64,000 bases of DNA from Nordella sp. HKS 07. GTDB lineage: Bacteria; Pseudomonadota; Alphaproteobacteria; Rhizobiales; Aestuariivirgaceae. Location: NCBI RefSeq assembly GCF_011046735.1, contig NZ_CP049258.1:3490001-3554000 (forward strand). The letters are read 5' to 3'. Made by a program: the position numbers and the translations under genes. Under the pieces are notes generated by a model. The model was given only the letters and a program-made list of their open reading frames with translations. It did no database searches and had not been told where the DNA came from. Positions 28,727 to 38,817 of this stretch are shown here, piece by piece. The first letter of the stretch is position 1. The number at the start of each line of letters is the position of its first letter.

Positions 28727-28915
28727 AGGACACACGCGGGAGAGGCCGGTTAAATCCGGCGCCGAAGGAGCAACCGCCCCGGAAACTCTCAGGCAAAAGG
28801 ACCGCATGCGTTCGCCGACTCTGGAGAGCAGGGGAAAACCCCTCACCGAAGGAGCGAAGCTCATGTGTCGGAGCGACATGGGCGAAATCTCTCAGGTTCT
28901 CTGACAGAGGGGGCA
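28727..28915 (+). promoter_or_regulatory. Tandem glycine riboswitch
   Basis: Two adjacent glycine aptamers upstream of gcvT. Aptamer 1 has GGGAGAG, GCCGAAGGAGCAA, GGAAACTCTCAGGCAAAAGGAC; aptamer 2 has CTCTGGAGAG, CACCGAAGGAGCGAAG, GGGCGAAATCTCTCAGG and ends CTCTGACAGAGGGGG. The short linker and GNAA-type conserved cores match the cooperative double-aptamer class, which normally turns on gcv expression when glycine is high. About 50 bases separate it from the gcvT start. Confidence 0.95.
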
Positions 28916-28966
28916 GGCTTGGCTGTTGCTGGGTCTTGCTCAATCATGTCGGAACCGGGAACTTTA

Positions 28967-30091
28967 ATGGCAACGCTCACCGAAACACTTCATCGCACCC
29001 CCCTTTACGATCAACATGTAAAACTGGGCGCTCGCATCGTGCCCTTCGCCGGCTACGAGATGCCGGTGCAATATCCGACAGGCATCCTGACCGAACACAA
29101 CTGGACGCGGAGCTCCGCCGGCCTGTTCGACGTCTCCCATATGGGCCAGGCCCACCTGACCGGTCCCGATCATCAGACGGTGGCCAAGGCGCTGGAAAAG
29201 CTCGTGCCGGGCGATGTGCTGGGTCTGGCGGCGCAGCGCATCCGCTATTCACAGCTCACCAATCCGCAAGGCGGCATCATCGACGATCTGATGATCACCC
29301 GCACGAGCGACGACGGCCGATTCTATGTCGTGGTCAATGCCTCGCGCAAGGATGTCGACTATGCCTGGCTCAACGGGCACCTGCCCGACAATGTGAAGCT
29401 CGAGCCGATCGAAGACCACGCCTTGGTCGCTTTGCAGGGCCCCAAGGCGGCCGCCATTCTGGCGCGCCACTGCCCGAAGGCCCCAGGCCTCGCCTTCATG
29501 AGCGCAACGCCTGATACATTCGATGGCATTGCGTGCCATATCGCGCGCTCGGGCTATACCGGCGAGGACGGCTTCGAGATATCGGTCGCCGCCAAGGATG
29601 CGGGAACCCTGGTCGAGACCTTGCTGGCCGATCCGGATGTCAAGCCGATCGGGCTCGGCGCCCGCGATTCGCTGCGCCTCGAGGCGGGCCTCTGTCTCTA
29701 TGGCCACGACATCGATGAGGAGACGAGCCCGGTCGAGGCGGGTCTCGTCTGGTCGATCGGCAAAAGGCGGCGCAGCGAAGGTGGTTTCATCGGCGCCGAA
29801 CGCATTACCCGCGAGATCGCCGAAGGGCCCAAGCGCAAGCGCGTCGGCATCAAGCCGGAAGGCCGCGCCCCCGCCCGCGAAGGTTCCCTTATCACCGACG
29901 AGCAGGGCCGCAGCATCGGCACCGTGACCTCGGGCGGTTTCGGGCCTACCGTCAACGGTCCGGTTGCCATGGGTTATGTCGAGACGGCCCTCGCGCCGGC
30001 CGGCACCAGGATCAATCTGGTGGTGCGCGACAAGCCGATGCCGGCTTCGGTCGCGGCACTGCCTTTCACGCCGCACAATTACAAACGCTAG
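28967..30091 (+). CDS. gcvT: Aminomethyltransferase (glycine cleavage T protein)
   Basis: A 374-residue T protein that moves the aminomethyl carbon from H protein to tetrahydrofolate, releasing ammonia. Motifs are RTPLYDQHVKLGARIVPFAGYEMPVQY, GLFDVSHMGQ, a central GYTGEDGFEISV with folate contacts, RDSLRLEAGLCLYGHD, and the C-terminal VTSGGFGPTV. Start at 28967 gives the family N-terminus; an in-frame ATG at 28946 is possible. First gene of gcvTHP behind the riboswitch. Confidence 0.96.
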   Translation: MATLTETLHRTPLYDQHVKLGARIVPFAGYEMPVQYPTGILTEHNWTRSSAGLFDVSHMGQAHLTGPDHQTVAKALEKLVPGDVLGLAAQRIRYSQLTNPQGGIIDDLMITRTSDDGRFYVVVNASRKDVDYAWLNGHLPDNVKLEPIEDHALVALQGPKAAAILARHCPKAPGLAFMSATPDTFDGIACHIARSGYTGEDGFEISVAAKDAGTLVETLLADPDVKPIGLGARDSLRLEAGLCLYGHDIDEETSPVEAGLVWSIGKRRRSEGGFIGAERITREIAEGPKRKRVGIKPEGRAPAREGSLITDEQGRSIGTVTSGGFGPTVNGPVAMGYVETALAPAGTRINLVVRDKPMPASVAALPFTPHNYKR

Positions 30092-30094
30092 CCG

Positions 30095-30150
30095 AGAGCA
30101 TGATCCGGAAAAGTGGAATCCGGTTTTCCGACTAGATCATGCGCCAAACA
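30095..30150. repeat. Rhizobiales-type palindromic repeat, copy d
   Basis: GCATGATC (30098-30105) pairs with GATCATGC (30135-30142), with an inner CCGGAAAA/TTTTCCG pair, followed by CAAACAAAGA. It lies between gcvT and gcvH, 3 bp after the gcvT stop. Confidence 0.85.
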
Positions 30151-30165
30151 AAGAGGGAGTTCATT

Positions 30166-30537
30166 ATGAGCAAGCACTACACCAAGGACCATGAGTGGAT
30201 CAGCATCGATGGCGACGTCGCGACGATCGGCATCACCAACCATGCCCAGGAGCAATTGGGCGACGTCGTCTTCGTCGAGCTGCCGGCGATCGGCAAGGCG
30301 GTGACCAAGGGCGGCGATGCGGCGGTGGTCGAATCGGTCAAGGCCGCGAGCGAGGTCTATGCGCCGGTCTCGGGCGAGGTGGTCGAAGTGAACAAGGATC
30401 TCGAAGGCGATCCGGCACTCGTCAACCGCCAGGCCGAAGGAGCTGCCTGGTTCATGAAAGTGAAGCTCAAGGACAAGGGCGAACTCGCCGATCTGATGGA
30501 CAAGGCCGCTTACGACAAATTCGTCGCCGAGCAATAA
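30166..30537 (+). CDS. gcvH: Glycine cleavage system H protein
   Basis: A 123-residue lipoyl carrier that shuttles the aminomethyl group between P, T and L proteins. The lipoylated Lys is in [20 protein letters not shown] (ESVKA). [11 protein letters not shown] at the start and [16 protein letters not shown] near the end are typical. The ATG at 30166 has GAGGGAG upstream. A start at 30139 would place the N-terminus inside the palindromic repeat and is rejected. Confidence 0.97.
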   Translation: MSKHYTKDHEWISIDGDVATIGITNHAQEQLGDVVFVELPAIGKAVTKGGDAAVVESVKAASEVYAPVSGEVVEVNKDLEGDPALVNRQAEGAAWFMKVKLKDKGELADLMDKAAYDKFVAEQ

Positions 30538-30546
30538 CCCGACAAG

Positions 30547-30574
30547 CCCCTTCTCCCTCTCGCGGGAGAAGGGG
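30547..30574. repeat. CCCCTTCTCCC/GGGAGAAGGGG intergenic hairpin
   Basis: An 11-bp perfect stem (30547-30557 with 30564-30574) and 6-base loop between gcvH and gcvP. A related G/C-rich hairpin follows gcvP. Confidence 0.75.
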
Positions 30575-30611
30575 CCGGGAGGGCGGATGAGGGTGTAAAG
30601 GAATCAAGAGA

Positions 30612-33518
30612 ATGTCGACCAAACGCGCAACGCTTGCCGAACTTGAACCGCAGGCCAATTTCGTTCCGCGCCATATCGGTCCCAATGCGACCGAGACGGC
30701 GGAAATGCTGAAAGCCGTGGGAGCCGCCTCGCTCGAGGAATTCATCGACAAGGTGATCCCGAAGAAGATCCGCGCCGCCAAGCCCCTCGATCTGCCCAAG
30801 GGCAAGGCCGAGCGCACCACGCTCTCCTACCTGCGCCAGATGGCGTCGCGCAACGAGGTGTTCACCTCGATGATCGGCATGGGCTATTACGGCACCGTCA
30901 CGCCCAAGGTCATTCTGCGCAACATCCTGGAGAATCCCGGCTGGTACACCGCCTACACGCCCTATCAGGCGGAGGTGAGCCAAGGGCGCCTCGAGGCGCT
31001 GCTCAATTACCAGCAGATGATCATCGACTTCACCGGGCTCGAGCTCGCCAGCGCCTCGCTCCTCGATGAGGGCACCGCCGCCGCCGAAGCCATGTCCATG
31101 GCCAAGCGCGTGGTGAAGACCTCGGCCAACGCGTTCTTCGTCGATCGCGACACGCATCCTCAGACCATCGGCGTCATCGAGACAAGAGCCAGGGCGTTTG
31201 GCTTCGATATCGTCATCGGCGATCCGGCCAAGGATCTGAAACCTTCCGAAGTCTTCGGCGCGCTCCTCTCCTATCCGGGCTCGTCCGGCGAGATCCGCGA
31301 CTATCGAGCGATCATCGACAAGCTGCATGGCGCCGGCGCCCTCGCCATCATGGCGACCGATCTTCTGGCGCTCGCTCTTCTCACTTCCCCCGGTGAACTG
31401 GGCGCCGACATCGCTGTAGGCTCGGCGCAGCGCTTCGGCGTGCCGATGGGCTATGGCGGTCCACATGCCGCCTTCTTCGCCACCCGCGACGAGTACAAGC
31501 GGTCCATGCCGGGCCGCATCATCGGCGTCTCGGTCGATTCGCACGGCAACCCGGCTCTGCGCATGGCCATGCAGACGCGCGAGCAGCATATCCGCCGCGA
31601 GAAGGCGACCAGCAACATCTGCACCGCGCAGGTCCTGCTCGCCGTGATTGCCTCGATGTTCGCCGTCTATAACGGTCCCAAGGGCATAAAGAAGACGGCC
31701 GAGCGTACCCATCGCCTCGCCGCCATCTTCGCGGATGCCGTCAAGGGCTTCGGCTACGAGGTCACGACCAAGGCCTTCTTCGACACCGTCACCATCAACG
31801 CGCCGGGCCGCGCCCAGGCGATCCTGGCGCGCGCCAAGGAGAAGCGCATCAACCTGCGCTTCGTCGACGCCGACCATGTCGGCATCTCCTTCGACCAGTC
31901 GACGCGCCGCCAGGAGCTCGAGCGGCTTCTCACCGTGTTCAAGACCGATGCGCTGGAGCGCGTCGATATCGACAAGCTCGACGCCAAGGTCGCTGAGGCG
32001 ATTCCGGCGGCGCTCGTCCGCAAGTCTTCTTATCTCACCCATCCGGTCTTCGAGATGTATCACTCGGAAACCGAGATGCTGCGTTATATGCGCAGGCTCC
32101 AGGCCAAGGACGTGGCGCTCGACCGCTCGATGATCCCCCTGGGCTCCTGCACCATGAAGCTCAACGCCACGACCGAGATGATCCCGGTAACCTGGCGCGA
32201 ATTTGCCATGATGCATCCTTTCGCGCCGCTCGAGCAGGCGCAAGGCTACCAGCAGCTCTTCGAGGAGCTCGAATATATGCTGGCCGAGATCACCGGCTTC
32301 GACACCATCTCGCTGCAGCCCAATGCCGGCAGTCAGGGTGAATATGCGGGACTCCTCGCCATTCGGGGCTTCCATCACGCGAAGGGCGACACGCACCGCG
32401 ATGTCTGCCTCATCCCGGTTTCGGCGCATGGCACCAACCCGGCTTCAGCGGTGATGGCGGGCATGAAGGTGGTCGTCGTCGCCTGCGACGACAAGGGCAA
32501 TGTCGATGTCGCCGATCTCGAGGCCAAGGCTAAGCAGCATGCGGCCAATCTGGCGGCCTTGATGATCACCTATCCCTCGACCCATGGCGTGTTCGAGGAG
32601 AGCATCAAGGATATCTGCGCCATCATTCATGCCAATGGCGGCCAGGTCTATCTCGACGGCGCCAATCTGAACGCGCAAGTGGGCCTCGTCCGTCCGGCCG
32701 AGCTCGGCGCCGATGTCTGCCACATGAACCTGCATAAGACCTTCTGCATCCCGCATGGCGGCGGCGGTCCCGGCATGGGCCCTATCGGCGTCAAGGCGCA
32801 TCTCGCCCCCTATCTGCCGGGTCATCCGGTGGTGCATGGCGTGAATCCGGCGGCCGGTCGCGACCAGTCGCAGGGCCAGGTGTCGTCCGCACCCTGGGGC
32901 TCGGCCTCGATCCTTCCCATATCCTGGACCTATATCGCCATGATGGGCGGCGAGGGCCTGAAGGAAGCGACGATGATGGCGATCCTCAACGCCAACTACG
33001 TCGCCAGGCGTCTGGCGCCGCATTTCCCGATCGTCTATTCGGGGCCGGGCGGCTTCATCGCGCATGAATGCATCATCGATCTGCGCTGGCTCAAGGAGCG
33101 CACGGGGCTCGCCGTCGAGGACGTGGCCAAGCGTCTTGTCGACTATGGCTTCCACGCGCCCACGATGTCTTTCCCGGTCGTCGACACACTGATGATCGAG
33201 CCGACCGAATCGGAAGGCAAGCGTGAGCTCGACCGCTTCTGCGACGCTATGATCGAGATCAGGCGCGAAATCGCCGAGGTCGAGGAAGGCAAGGCCGACC
33301 GCACCGACAATGTGCTGAAGAACTCCCCGCACACGCATCAGCTGCTGCTCGGCGACTGGACGCGGCCATATTCGAAGGAGAAGGCGTTCTTCCCCTTGAG
33401 CTACATCAATGCCGACAAATACTGGCCGCCCGTCGGCCGTGTCGACAATGTGTATGGCGATCGCAATCTCGTCTGCACCTGCCCGCCGATGGAAGCCTAT
33501 CAGGAAGCGGCGGAGTAA
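30612..33518 (+). CDS. gcvP: Glycine dehydrogenase (decarboxylating), P protein
   Basis: A 968-residue PLP enzyme that decarboxylates glycine and loads H protein. This is the long single-chain form with two aminotransferase-like halves: N-terminal [17 protein letters not shown] and catalytically inert half, C-terminal half with the PLP Lys in [43 protein letters not shown] and [13 protein letters not shown] are further signatures. Last gene of the glycine-induced gcvTHP operon; no lpd gene is nearby. Confidence 0.98.
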   Translation: MSTKRATLAELEPQANFVPRHIGPNATETAEMLKAVGAASLEEFIDKVIPKKIRAAKPLDLPKGKAERTTLSYLRQMASRNEVFTSMIGMGYYGTVTPKVILRNILENPGWYTAYTPYQAEVSQGRLEALLNYQQMIIDFTGLELASASLLDEGTAAAEAMSMAKRVVKTSANAFFVDRDTHPQTIGVIETRARAFGFDIVIGDPAKDLKPSEVFGALLSYPGSSGEIRDYRAIIDKLHGAGALAIMATDLLALALLTSPGELGADIAVGSAQRFGVPMGYGGPHAAFFATRDEYKRSMPGRIIGVSVDSHGNPALRMAMQTREQHIRREKATSNICTAQVLLAVIASMFAVYNGPKGIKKTAERTHRLAAIFADAVKGFGYEVTTKAFFDTVTINAPGRAQAILARAKEKRINLRFVDADHVGISFDQSTRRQELERLLTVFKTDALERVDIDKLDAKVAEAIPAALVRKSSYLTHPVFEMYHSETEMLRYMRRLQAKDVALDRSMIPLGSCTMKLNATTEMIPVTWREFAMMHPFAPLEQAQGYQQLFEELEYMLAEITGFDTISLQPNAGSQGEYAGLLAIRGFHHAKGDTHRDVCLIPVSAHGTNPASAVMAGMKVVVVACDDKGNVDVADLEAKAKQHAANLAALMITYPSTHGVFEESIKDICAIIHANGGQVYLDGANLNAQVGLVRPAELGADVCHMNLHKTFCIPHGGGGPGMGPIGVKAHLAPYLPGHPVVHGVNPAAGRDQSQGQVSSAPWGSASILPISWTYIAMMGGEGLKEATMMAILNANYVARRLAPHFPIVYSGPGGFIAHECIIDLRWLKERTGLAVEDVAKRLVDYGFHAPTMSFPVVDTLMIEPTESEGKRELDRFCDAMIEIRREIAEVEEGKADRTDNVLKNSPHTHQLLLGDWTRPYSKEKAFFPLSYINADKYWPPVGRVDNVYGDRNLVCTCPPMEAYQEAAE

Positions 33519-33525
33519 CATTTGT

Positions 33526-33552
33526 CCCCTCTCTCCCCGCGGGGGAGAGGGG
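33526..33552. repeat. C/T-rich hairpin after gcvP
   Basis: CCCCTCTCTCCCC (33526-33538) pairs with GGGGGAGAGGGG (33541-33552). It lies between the convergent gcvP and MBL-fold genes and may serve as a terminator without a clear U-tract. Confidence 0.6.
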
Positions 33553-33557
33553 ATATT

Positions 33558-34355
33558 CTAATATCCCGGCAGCACGAGCAGCTTCGGCTTTTCCGGCAGC
33601 GTTTTGGCCGACAGCGTCACCGACGCTGTCGCGCTGATCTCGACCTCGAGTGCCCCGCTCAGGCCGTTGATGAAGCGCTGCAGCGTCTCCGGGCTGAAAT
33701 AATGCATCGGCAGCACGAGGCGCGCTTTCAGCTCCTTCAGCACATTGAGCATGTTCACCTGCGCCATCGTATAGGTGCCGTCGACCGGCACCAGCACGAT
33801 GTCGAGCCGTCCGATCGCGCCTAATTGGGCATTGCTCAATTCGTGATGCAGATGGCCGAGATGGCCGATGCACAATCCGGCGACCTCGAAGATGAAGATC
33901 GAATTGCCGTCGGGGATGACACCTCCCATGGAGCGGATATCGGTCGTGACATTACGGATGCGCACATCGCCGACGGTGAGGTCATGGCGCGCCGGTCCGC
34001 CCTCCGGATTCCAGCCGCGCAGCACATGTTTGATCGCGGGGTCCGGAAAGTCGGTGTAATGCGACCGGTGGGCATGGTTCATGGTGACCACATCCGGCAC
34101 TGTGCCGCCGGCATAGCCCGTATAGTCGGTGGCGATCCTCACACCTTGCGGGCTTTCGATGAGGAAGGTCGAATGGCCGAGAAAGGTGAACCGCACCTGG
34201 TCCGCTTCGAGCGCCGTGGGCGAAAACTGGACCGGCACCAGGGAGGAAGGCGCCTGCGCCATGGCCAGGCAGTCGCTGGCCTGCGCCTCGGCACGGGACG
34301 CCATCAGCGGCGAGATGAGAAAAAGGAGAAGCGCCAGAAACCGCACAGCGACCAT
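33558..34355 (-). CDS. Exported MBL-fold metallohydrolase-like protein
   Basis: A 265-residue protein with a signal peptide (MVAVRFLALLLFLISPLMASRAEA) and a metallo-beta-lactamase fold of the UlaG-like type (VRFTFLGHSTFLIESPQGVRIATDY, VVTMNHAHRSHYTD, FIFEVAGLCIGHLGHLHHEL, LVLPMHYFSPE). The canonical HxHxDH is here HAHRSH, so the Asp that binds the second metal is replaced by Ser; later His residues are kept. Activity may be altered. Substrate unknown. It converges on gcvP and diverges from the aldehyde dehydrogenase. Confidence 0.82.
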   Translation of the reverse strand: MVAVRFLALLLFLISPLMASRAEAQASDCLAMAQAPSSLVPVQFSPTALEADQVRFTFLGHSTFLIESPQGVRIATDYTGYAGGTVPDVVTMNHAHRSHYTDFPDPAIKHVLRGWNPEGGPARHDLTVGDVRIRNVTTDIRSMGGVIPDGNSIFIFEVAGLCIGHLGHLHHELSNAQLGAIGRLDIVLVPVDGTYTMAQVNMLNVLKELKARLVLPMHYFSPETLQRFINGLSGALEVEISATASVTLSAKTLPEKPKLLVLPGY

Positions 34356-34551
34356 GGGGATGCTCCGATCATGTCTGCAAGATGCGTATCGAAGAGCAGT
34401 CTAACGGCTCACTCAGCCGGCCCGGATCAATTTTCTGTCAGTCAGGTGATCCTCGCTGAAAGCATAACAGCCATCCCTGTGGACATTGATCTTGCGCGAG
34501 GGCGCGGCTACGGCTTGCCGCGAGCCAACCGAACACCAGACGGAAACCGAA

Positions 34552-35988
34552 ATGACGAATTATCCCGATACGCACCTGTTCATCGATGGCGCATGGCGGC
34601 CCTCCGCCAGCGGCCGCACCATTCCCGTGCTCAATCCGGCGACGGGGCAGTCGATCGGGACCGTCGCCTGGGCCGACAAGAGCGATCTTGACGCAGCCCT
34701 TGCCGCGGCAGCGCGTGGCTTCGAAGTCTGGCGCAAGATGTCCGCCTATGAGCGCGCCAAGCTCATGCGCCGCGCCGGCGAGATCCTGCGCGGCCGGGCC
34801 GAGGAGATCGCGGTGCTGATGACTCTCGAGCAGGGCAAGCCGCTCGCCCAGTCGAAGCTGGAGACGCTCGCTGCCGCCGACATCATCGACTGGTTCGCCG
34901 GCGAAGCACAGCGCGCTTATGGCCAGGTGATCCCCGCGCGGGCGCCCGACGTCATCCAGATGACGCTCAAGCTGCCCGTGGGTCCGGTCGCCGCTTTCAC
35001 GCCCTGGAACTTCCCCATCAACCAGGTGGTGAGAAAACTCTCGGCCGCGCTCGCCGCCGGCTGCTCCATCATTGTCAAGGCGCCGGAAGAGACGCCGGCC
35101 TCGCCGGCGGCTCTCATCAAGGCCTTCGTCGATGCCGGAATTCCCGCCGGCGTGGTCAATCTCGTCTATGGCGTGCCGGCGGAAATCTCCGAATATCTGA
35201 TCCCGCATCCGGTTATTCGCAAGATCAGCTTCACCGGCTCGACGCCCGTCGGCAAACAGCTCGCCGCTCTCGCCGGACTGCATATGAAGCGCGCCACGAT
35301 GGAACTCGGCGGGCATGCGCCGGTGGTCGTGGCCGAGGATGCCGATGTCGATTCGGTGGTCCGTCTGATGGTGGCCAACAAGTTCCGCAATGCCGGGCAG
35401 GTCTGCGTGTCGCCGACGCGTTTTCTCGTGCAGGAGCGCATCGCCGACGAGTTCACAGAGCGTTTCACCGCCGGAGCCAAGGCGATCCGCGTCGGCGACG
35501 GTCTCGATCCCAATGTCGAGATGGGCCCGCTCGCCAATGACCGGCGCATTCCCGCACTCGAGGCTCTCATCGGCGATGCGGTGACGCATGGAGCGCGGCT
35601 GACGACGGGCGGTCGCCGGATCGGCAACGAGGGATGGTTCTTCGAGCCGACGGTTCTGGCCGACGTCCCGCTGAAGGCGCGGATCATGAGTGAGGAGCCC
35701 TTCGGGCCGGTCGTCGTGATCAATCGCTTCGGCGCCCTCGACGAAGCGATCGCCGAGGCGAACCGGCTGCCCTTCGGACTGGCCGCCTTTGCTTTCACCC
35801 GCAATGGCGCCACCGCCACGCGCTTCGGCAATGAAATCGAAGCCGGCATGACGAGCATCAATCACCTGGGCCTCGCCCTGCCTGAAGTGCCCTTCGGCGG
35901 CATCAAGGATTCGGGTCATGGCACCGAGGGAGGCTCGGAGGCGCTTCAAGCCTATCTCGACACGCGTCTCGTGACCCGCAAGGGCTGA
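34552..35988 (+). CDS. NAD(P)-dependent aldehyde dehydrogenase, succinate-semialdehyde dehydrogenase-like
   Basis: A 478-residue [23 protein letters not shown] gives the cofactor site and catalytic Asn, [10 protein letters not shown] the Rossmann loop, [11 protein letters not shown] the general base Glu, and [12 protein letters not shown] the nucleophilic Cys. EEPFGPV and the ending [13 protein letters not shown] are consistent with the GabD/SSADH-like branch. The start at 34552 was chosen because [15 protein letters not shown] is the expected N-terminus; the upstream frame lacks similarity. No gab genes are adjacent, so the true substrate is uncertain. Confidence 0.9.
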   Translation: MTNYPDTHLFIDGAWRPSASGRTIPVLNPATGQSIGTVAWADKSDLDAALAAAARGFEVWRKMSAYERAKLMRRAGEILRGRAEEIAVLMTLEQGKPLAQSKLETLAAADIIDWFAGEAQRAYGQVIPARAPDVIQMTLKLPVGPVAAFTPWNFPINQVVRKLSAALAAGCSIIVKAPEETPASPAALIKAFVDAGIPAGVVNLVYGVPAEISEYLIPHPVIRKISFTGSTPVGKQLAALAGLHMKRATMELGGHAPVVVAEDADVDSVVRLMVANKFRNAGQVCVSPTRFLVQERIADEFTERFTAGAKAIRVGDGLDPNVEMGPLANDRRIPALEALIGDAVTHGARLTTGGRRIGNEGWFFEPTVLADVPLKARIMSEEPFGPVVVINRFGALDEAIAEANRLPFGLAAFAFTRNGATATRFGNEIEAGMTSINHLGLALPEVPFGGIKDSGHGTEGGSEALQAYLDTRLVTRKG

Positions 35989-36078
35989 TCGTCAGCAATT
36001 AACGGTCCGAAGCGCAGAGATTAGAGCGCCGGCGCATTCTGACGAAGGTGCCGGCGCTTCTCATCAAGCCTGCGGAGG

Positions 36079-36243
36079 CTAGTGTCCCGAATCCGAAGTT
36101 CGCCACAGCCAGCGGGAGCTTCCGAGCGAACTTCGGATTCGGAAGGACACTAGAAAACCTAATGATTCTAGTGTGCTTTTGAACGCGAAGTTCCTGTCGG
36201 TGCAAGCCGCCTGATATCGGGAACTTCGCGTTCAGCACACTAG
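36079..36243 (-). repeat. 165-bp double-hairpin repeat, copy 2
   Basis: Inverted copy of 16731-16895: hairpin 2 at 36079-36153, 14-bp linker, hairpin 1 at 36168-36243. Same length as copy 1 and about 96% identical by eye. The terminal CTAG (36240-36243) supplies the stop codon of the DUF2167 remnant. Confidence 0.92.
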
Positions 36244-36593
36244 CGGCCGAGCAATTTGAAGATCGCGCCGCCGCCCAGCGCGACCGCGATGAGGATCATC
36301 TTCCAGAACTTGGCGAGCGCCACGCCGATCACCGCGAAGAGGCCGAGCTTCTTCGCGGCGGCTCCACCGATCAGCGCGGTGAGGCCGTATTCGGCCAGGC
36401 GGTCGGTCGAGGCATTGTAGTCGGCATAACGTTGGCCGGGCTTGTAATCGAGCACCGCCAGCAGCGTGCCGGCATGTTTCTTGTCTTGCGCGATGGTGTC
36501 CTCGCCGGTCACCAGATTGAGCTCGAAATAGCCCTGCCGTCCCAGCGCATAGGTATTGTAGTTAATCGTCGCCGCAGTGGTGCTGCCGCGATC
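36240..36593 (-). pseudogene. DUF2167 membrane protein, 5'-truncated remnant
   Basis: The last ~117 codons of a DUF2167 protein: NYNTYALGRQGYFELNLVTG, DYKPGQRYADYNASTDRLAEYGLTALIGGAAAKK and a final membrane segment (FWKMILIAVALGGGAIFKLLG). Upstream the frame hits TAG at 36594-36596 and no more homologous sequence is visible, so roughly the first two thirds are missing. A GTG at ~36512 could start a 90-residue product, but that would lack most of the domain. The TAG stop is inside repeat copy 2. Confidence 0.75.
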
Positions 36594-36675
36594 CTACCCG
36601 AGCATCGACCACACCAAGCGATAGCTTGTTTCTTTCCAACGGGCAAAGGGGACAGGTGGAAGAGCTCTGGCCCAA

Positions 36676-36706
36676 AAACAAAAAACCCGGCGCTGAGGCC
36701 GGGTTT
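36676..36706 (-). terminator. Rho-independent terminator of the F0 ATP synthase operon
   Basis: On the minus strand AAACCCGGC pairs with GCCGGGTTT (stem 36683-36691/36698-36706, 6-base loop), followed by a T-rich run (complement of the A-rich 36676-36685). It lies 24 bp after the atpF stop. Confidence 0.88.
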
Positions 36707-36729
36707 CGTATTTCGTATGAAGCTGTCGC

Positions 36730-37215
36730 TTAGTTGAGCCGGGACTTCACGGCGTCGATCGATTCCTCGATGAATTTGGCGCCCTTGGCTCCTTCGGCCG
36801 CTGCGGCGAGAAGCTCGCTGGCGGCGCTCACCGCCACGTCGGTGGCCGCGGTGCGCACGTCCTTCACGGCCTGCTGCTCGGCCTGGGCGATCTTCTGCTC
36901 GGCCTGCCTGGTGCGGCGCTCCAGCGTCTCGGCGAGCTTGTTGCGGGTCTCATGCGCCAGCGCCTCGGCTTCCTTGCGCGCGAGCGCCACGATGTCCTCG
37001 GCGTCCTTCTCGGCCTGGGCGCGCTTATTCTTGTATTCGTCGAGCAGCGCCTGCGCTTCCTCGCGCAGCTTCCTGGCTTCGGCCAGTTCCTTGGCGATGC
37101 GCGTCGAGCGCTCATCGAGCATGGCGGCGATTTTGGCGGGCACTTTCAGATAGATGAGGAGCGCCACAAAGAGCAGGAAGGCTACGGCAACCCAGGTTTC
37201 CGGTTTTCCAAACAT
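36730..37215 (-). CDS. atpF: ATP synthase F0 subunit b
   Basis: A 161-residue peripheral-stalk subunit: one N-terminal membrane helix (ETWVAVAFLLFVALLIYLKV) and a long charged coiled coil rich in Glu, Lys, Arg and Ala that reaches F1. It is the last gene of the minus-strand F0 operon, 2 bp after the b' gene, and is followed by a clear terminator. Alphaproteobacteria carry two related b subunits, forming a heterodimeric stalk. Confidence 0.94.
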   Translation of the reverse strand: MFGKPETWVAVAFLLFVALLIYLKVPAKIAAMLDERSTRIAKELAEARKLREEAQALLDEYKNKRAQAEKDAEDIVALARKEAEALAHETRNKLAETLERRTRQAEQKIAQAEQQAVKDVRTAATDVAVSAASELLAAAAEGAKGAKFIEESIDAVKSRLN

Positions 37216-37217
37216 GG

Positions 37218-37703
37218 TCAGTTTCCTTGCGCCTTGGCGACGGCCTTGGCCGCGTCAGCACTGCTTACCTTGGTTCCGGCAAGCTGGCCGACGATCTCGG
37301 CGGCGATCTCGGTGGCGAGTGCGGTCACGCTGGTGAGCGCCTTGGTGCGTGCCGCCTGGATAGTCTTCTCGGCCTGGGCGATCTTGGCGGCGAGTTCGCC
37401 GTCAAGCTTGCTGCGTTCCTTATCCACCTCGGCGCTGAGCTTATCGCGCGTGTCCTTGGCGATCGCATGCGCCTTGCCGCGCGCCTCGGCGAGCGCCTTC
37501 TCATACTCGGCGACGGCCTTGTCGGTATCCGCCTTGAAGCGCTGGGCCGCGACCAGGTCGCTGTCGATCTGGTTCTTGCGACCCTCGATGACACCGCCGG
37601 TGCGCGGGATCACAATCTTCGAGATGATGAAATAGAGGACAAGGAAGGTCACCGCGAGCCAGAAAAGCTGCGGCGGCCAGGTATTGACGTCGAGTTGCGG
37701 CAT
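37218..37703 (-). CDS. atpF2: ATP synthase F0 subunit b'
   Basis: A 161-residue b' subunit. MPQLDVNTWPPQLFWLAVTFLVLYFIISKIVIPR is the diagnostic N-terminus (TWPPQLFWL is typical of b'), then a coiled coil with EGRKNQIDSDL and repeated Ala/Lys/Glu heptads. It pairs with AtpF in the peripheral stalk. Lies between atpE and atpF in the same direction. Confidence 0.95.
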   Translation of the reverse strand: MPQLDVNTWPPQLFWLAVTFLVLYFIISKIVIPRTGGVIEGRKNQIDSDLVAAQRFKADTDKAVAEYEKALAEARGKAHAIAKDTRDKLSAEVDKERSKLDGELAAKIAQAEKTIQAARTKALTSVTALATEIAAEIVGQLAGTKVSSADAAKAVAKAQGN

Positions 37704-37781
37704 GGCTCCAGCGCCTCATCTTGATCCAAGCGCCGGCAAGGGCCGTGGCGGCCCCGCCGGTTGGCGAAGACTTCGGTTCGA

Positions 37782-38006
37782 TCAACCGAAGAGAATGAGC
37801 ATTGCGACGGCGAAGCCGATCAGGCCGGTCGCTTCGGCGAAGGCGAAGCCGAGGAACAGCGTGCCGCGCTGGCCGGCGGCAGCCGCCGGATTGCGCAGAG
37901 CGCCCGCGAGATAATTGCCGAAGATGTGGCCGATACCGACGCCGGCGCCGCCGAGGGCGATGGCCGCGATACCCGCACCGATCATCTTTGCTGCTTCAAC
38001 TTCCAT
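37782..38006 (-). CDS. atpE: ATP synthase F0 subunit c
   Basis: A 74-residue hairpin protein making the rotor ring. Two membrane helices ([24 protein letters not shown] and [23 protein letters not shown]) flank the polar loop RNPAAAAGQ; the proton-binding carboxylate is Glu in FAEATGL. The GAGVGIG small-residue pattern is complete. AGGAG lies before the ATG. Confidence 0.97.
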   Translation of the reverse strand: MEVEAAKMIGAGIAAIALGGAGVGIGHIFGNYLAGALRNPAAAAGQRGTLFLGFAFAEATGLIGFAVAMLILFG

Positions 38007-38047
38007 CTGACTTCTCCTGTTGAATGGATGGATTAAGGGTTCAGTGA

Positions 38048-38815
38048 TTAGTGATCCACATGCATGGCATCGCTGAGATACATGCAGGTGAGAAGCGCGA
38101 AGACATAGGCCTGTAGCGCCGCCACCAGTAGCTCGAGACCATAGAGGCCGACCATGGCGATGAGCGGCAGCCAGCCGGCGGTGACGCCGAGCATGACGAC
38201 GAAGCCGGCCATCACCTTCAGCATCATGTGGCCGGCCATCATGTTGGCGAAGAGACGGATCGAGAGGCTCATCGGGCGGATGAAGTAGGACACGATCTCG
38301 ATGACGACCACCAGCGGCAAGAGGATCGCCGGCACGCCCGACGGCACGAACAATTTCAGATAGCCGAAACCGTTGCGGTAAAAGCCGATGATGGTGGCGC
38401 CGATGAAGACGACGAGCGCCAGCGCCAGCGTCACGATGATGTGGCTCGTCACCGTGAAGGAATAGGGGATGAGGCCCAAGACGTTGCAGAACAGGATGAA
38501 GGTGAACAGTGTGAGCACGAACGGGAAGTAGGTACGGGCATTCTCATGCAACACTTCCTTCGTCATGTTCTCGATGAATTCGTACATGCTTTCCGAGACC
38601 GACTGCAGCCGGGTTGGGATCAGATGCTTGGGGGCCAGGAGGAAGAGGAGGGCTGCGCAGACGACCGCGATGATGGCCCAGAGACCGGAATTGGTGAGCG
38701 AGAAGGGGCCGAGATCGATGATATTGTTGATATGGAACTGATGGATCGGATCGATGATCTTCTCACCATGCTCGGGCGCAGCGCCGGCTGCCACTTCAGT
38801 TGTGCTCGTTGCCAC
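38048..38815 (-). CDS. atpB: ATP synthase F0 subunit a
   Basis: A 255-residue membrane subunit forming the proton half-channels. The essential Arg is in [16 protein letters not shown]; other signatures are [22 protein letters not shown] and the C-terminal [24 protein letters not shown]. It follows atpI by 2 bp on the minus strand. F1 genes are elsewhere, as usual in alphaproteobacteria. Confidence 0.97.
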   Translation of the reverse strand: MATSTTEVAAGAAPEHGEKIIDPIHQFHINNIIDLGPFSLTNSGLWAIIAVVCAALLFLLAPKHLIPTRLQSVSESMYEFIENMTKEVLHENARTYFPFVLTLFTFILFCNVLGLIPYSFTVTSHIIVTLALALVVFIGATIIGFYRNGFGYLKLFVPSGVPAILLPLVVVIEIVSYFIRPMSLSIRLFANMMAGHMMLKVMAGFVVMLGVTAGWLPLIAMVGLYGLELLVAALQAYVFALLTCMYLSDAMHVDH

Positions 38816-38817
38816 GT

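Noticed and set aside
28530-28904. Open frames across the gcvT leader
   Set aside because: They cover the glycine riboswitch, whose conserved aptamer cores explain the sequence.
30139-30165. An upstream gcvH start at 30139
   Set aside because: It would add nine residues encoded partly by the palindromic repeat; the ATG at 30166 has a good ribosome site and the family N-terminus.
30510-32429. A 639-codon minus-strand open frame opposite gcvH-gcvP
   Set aside because: Overlaps two certain genes and shows no recognisable motif.
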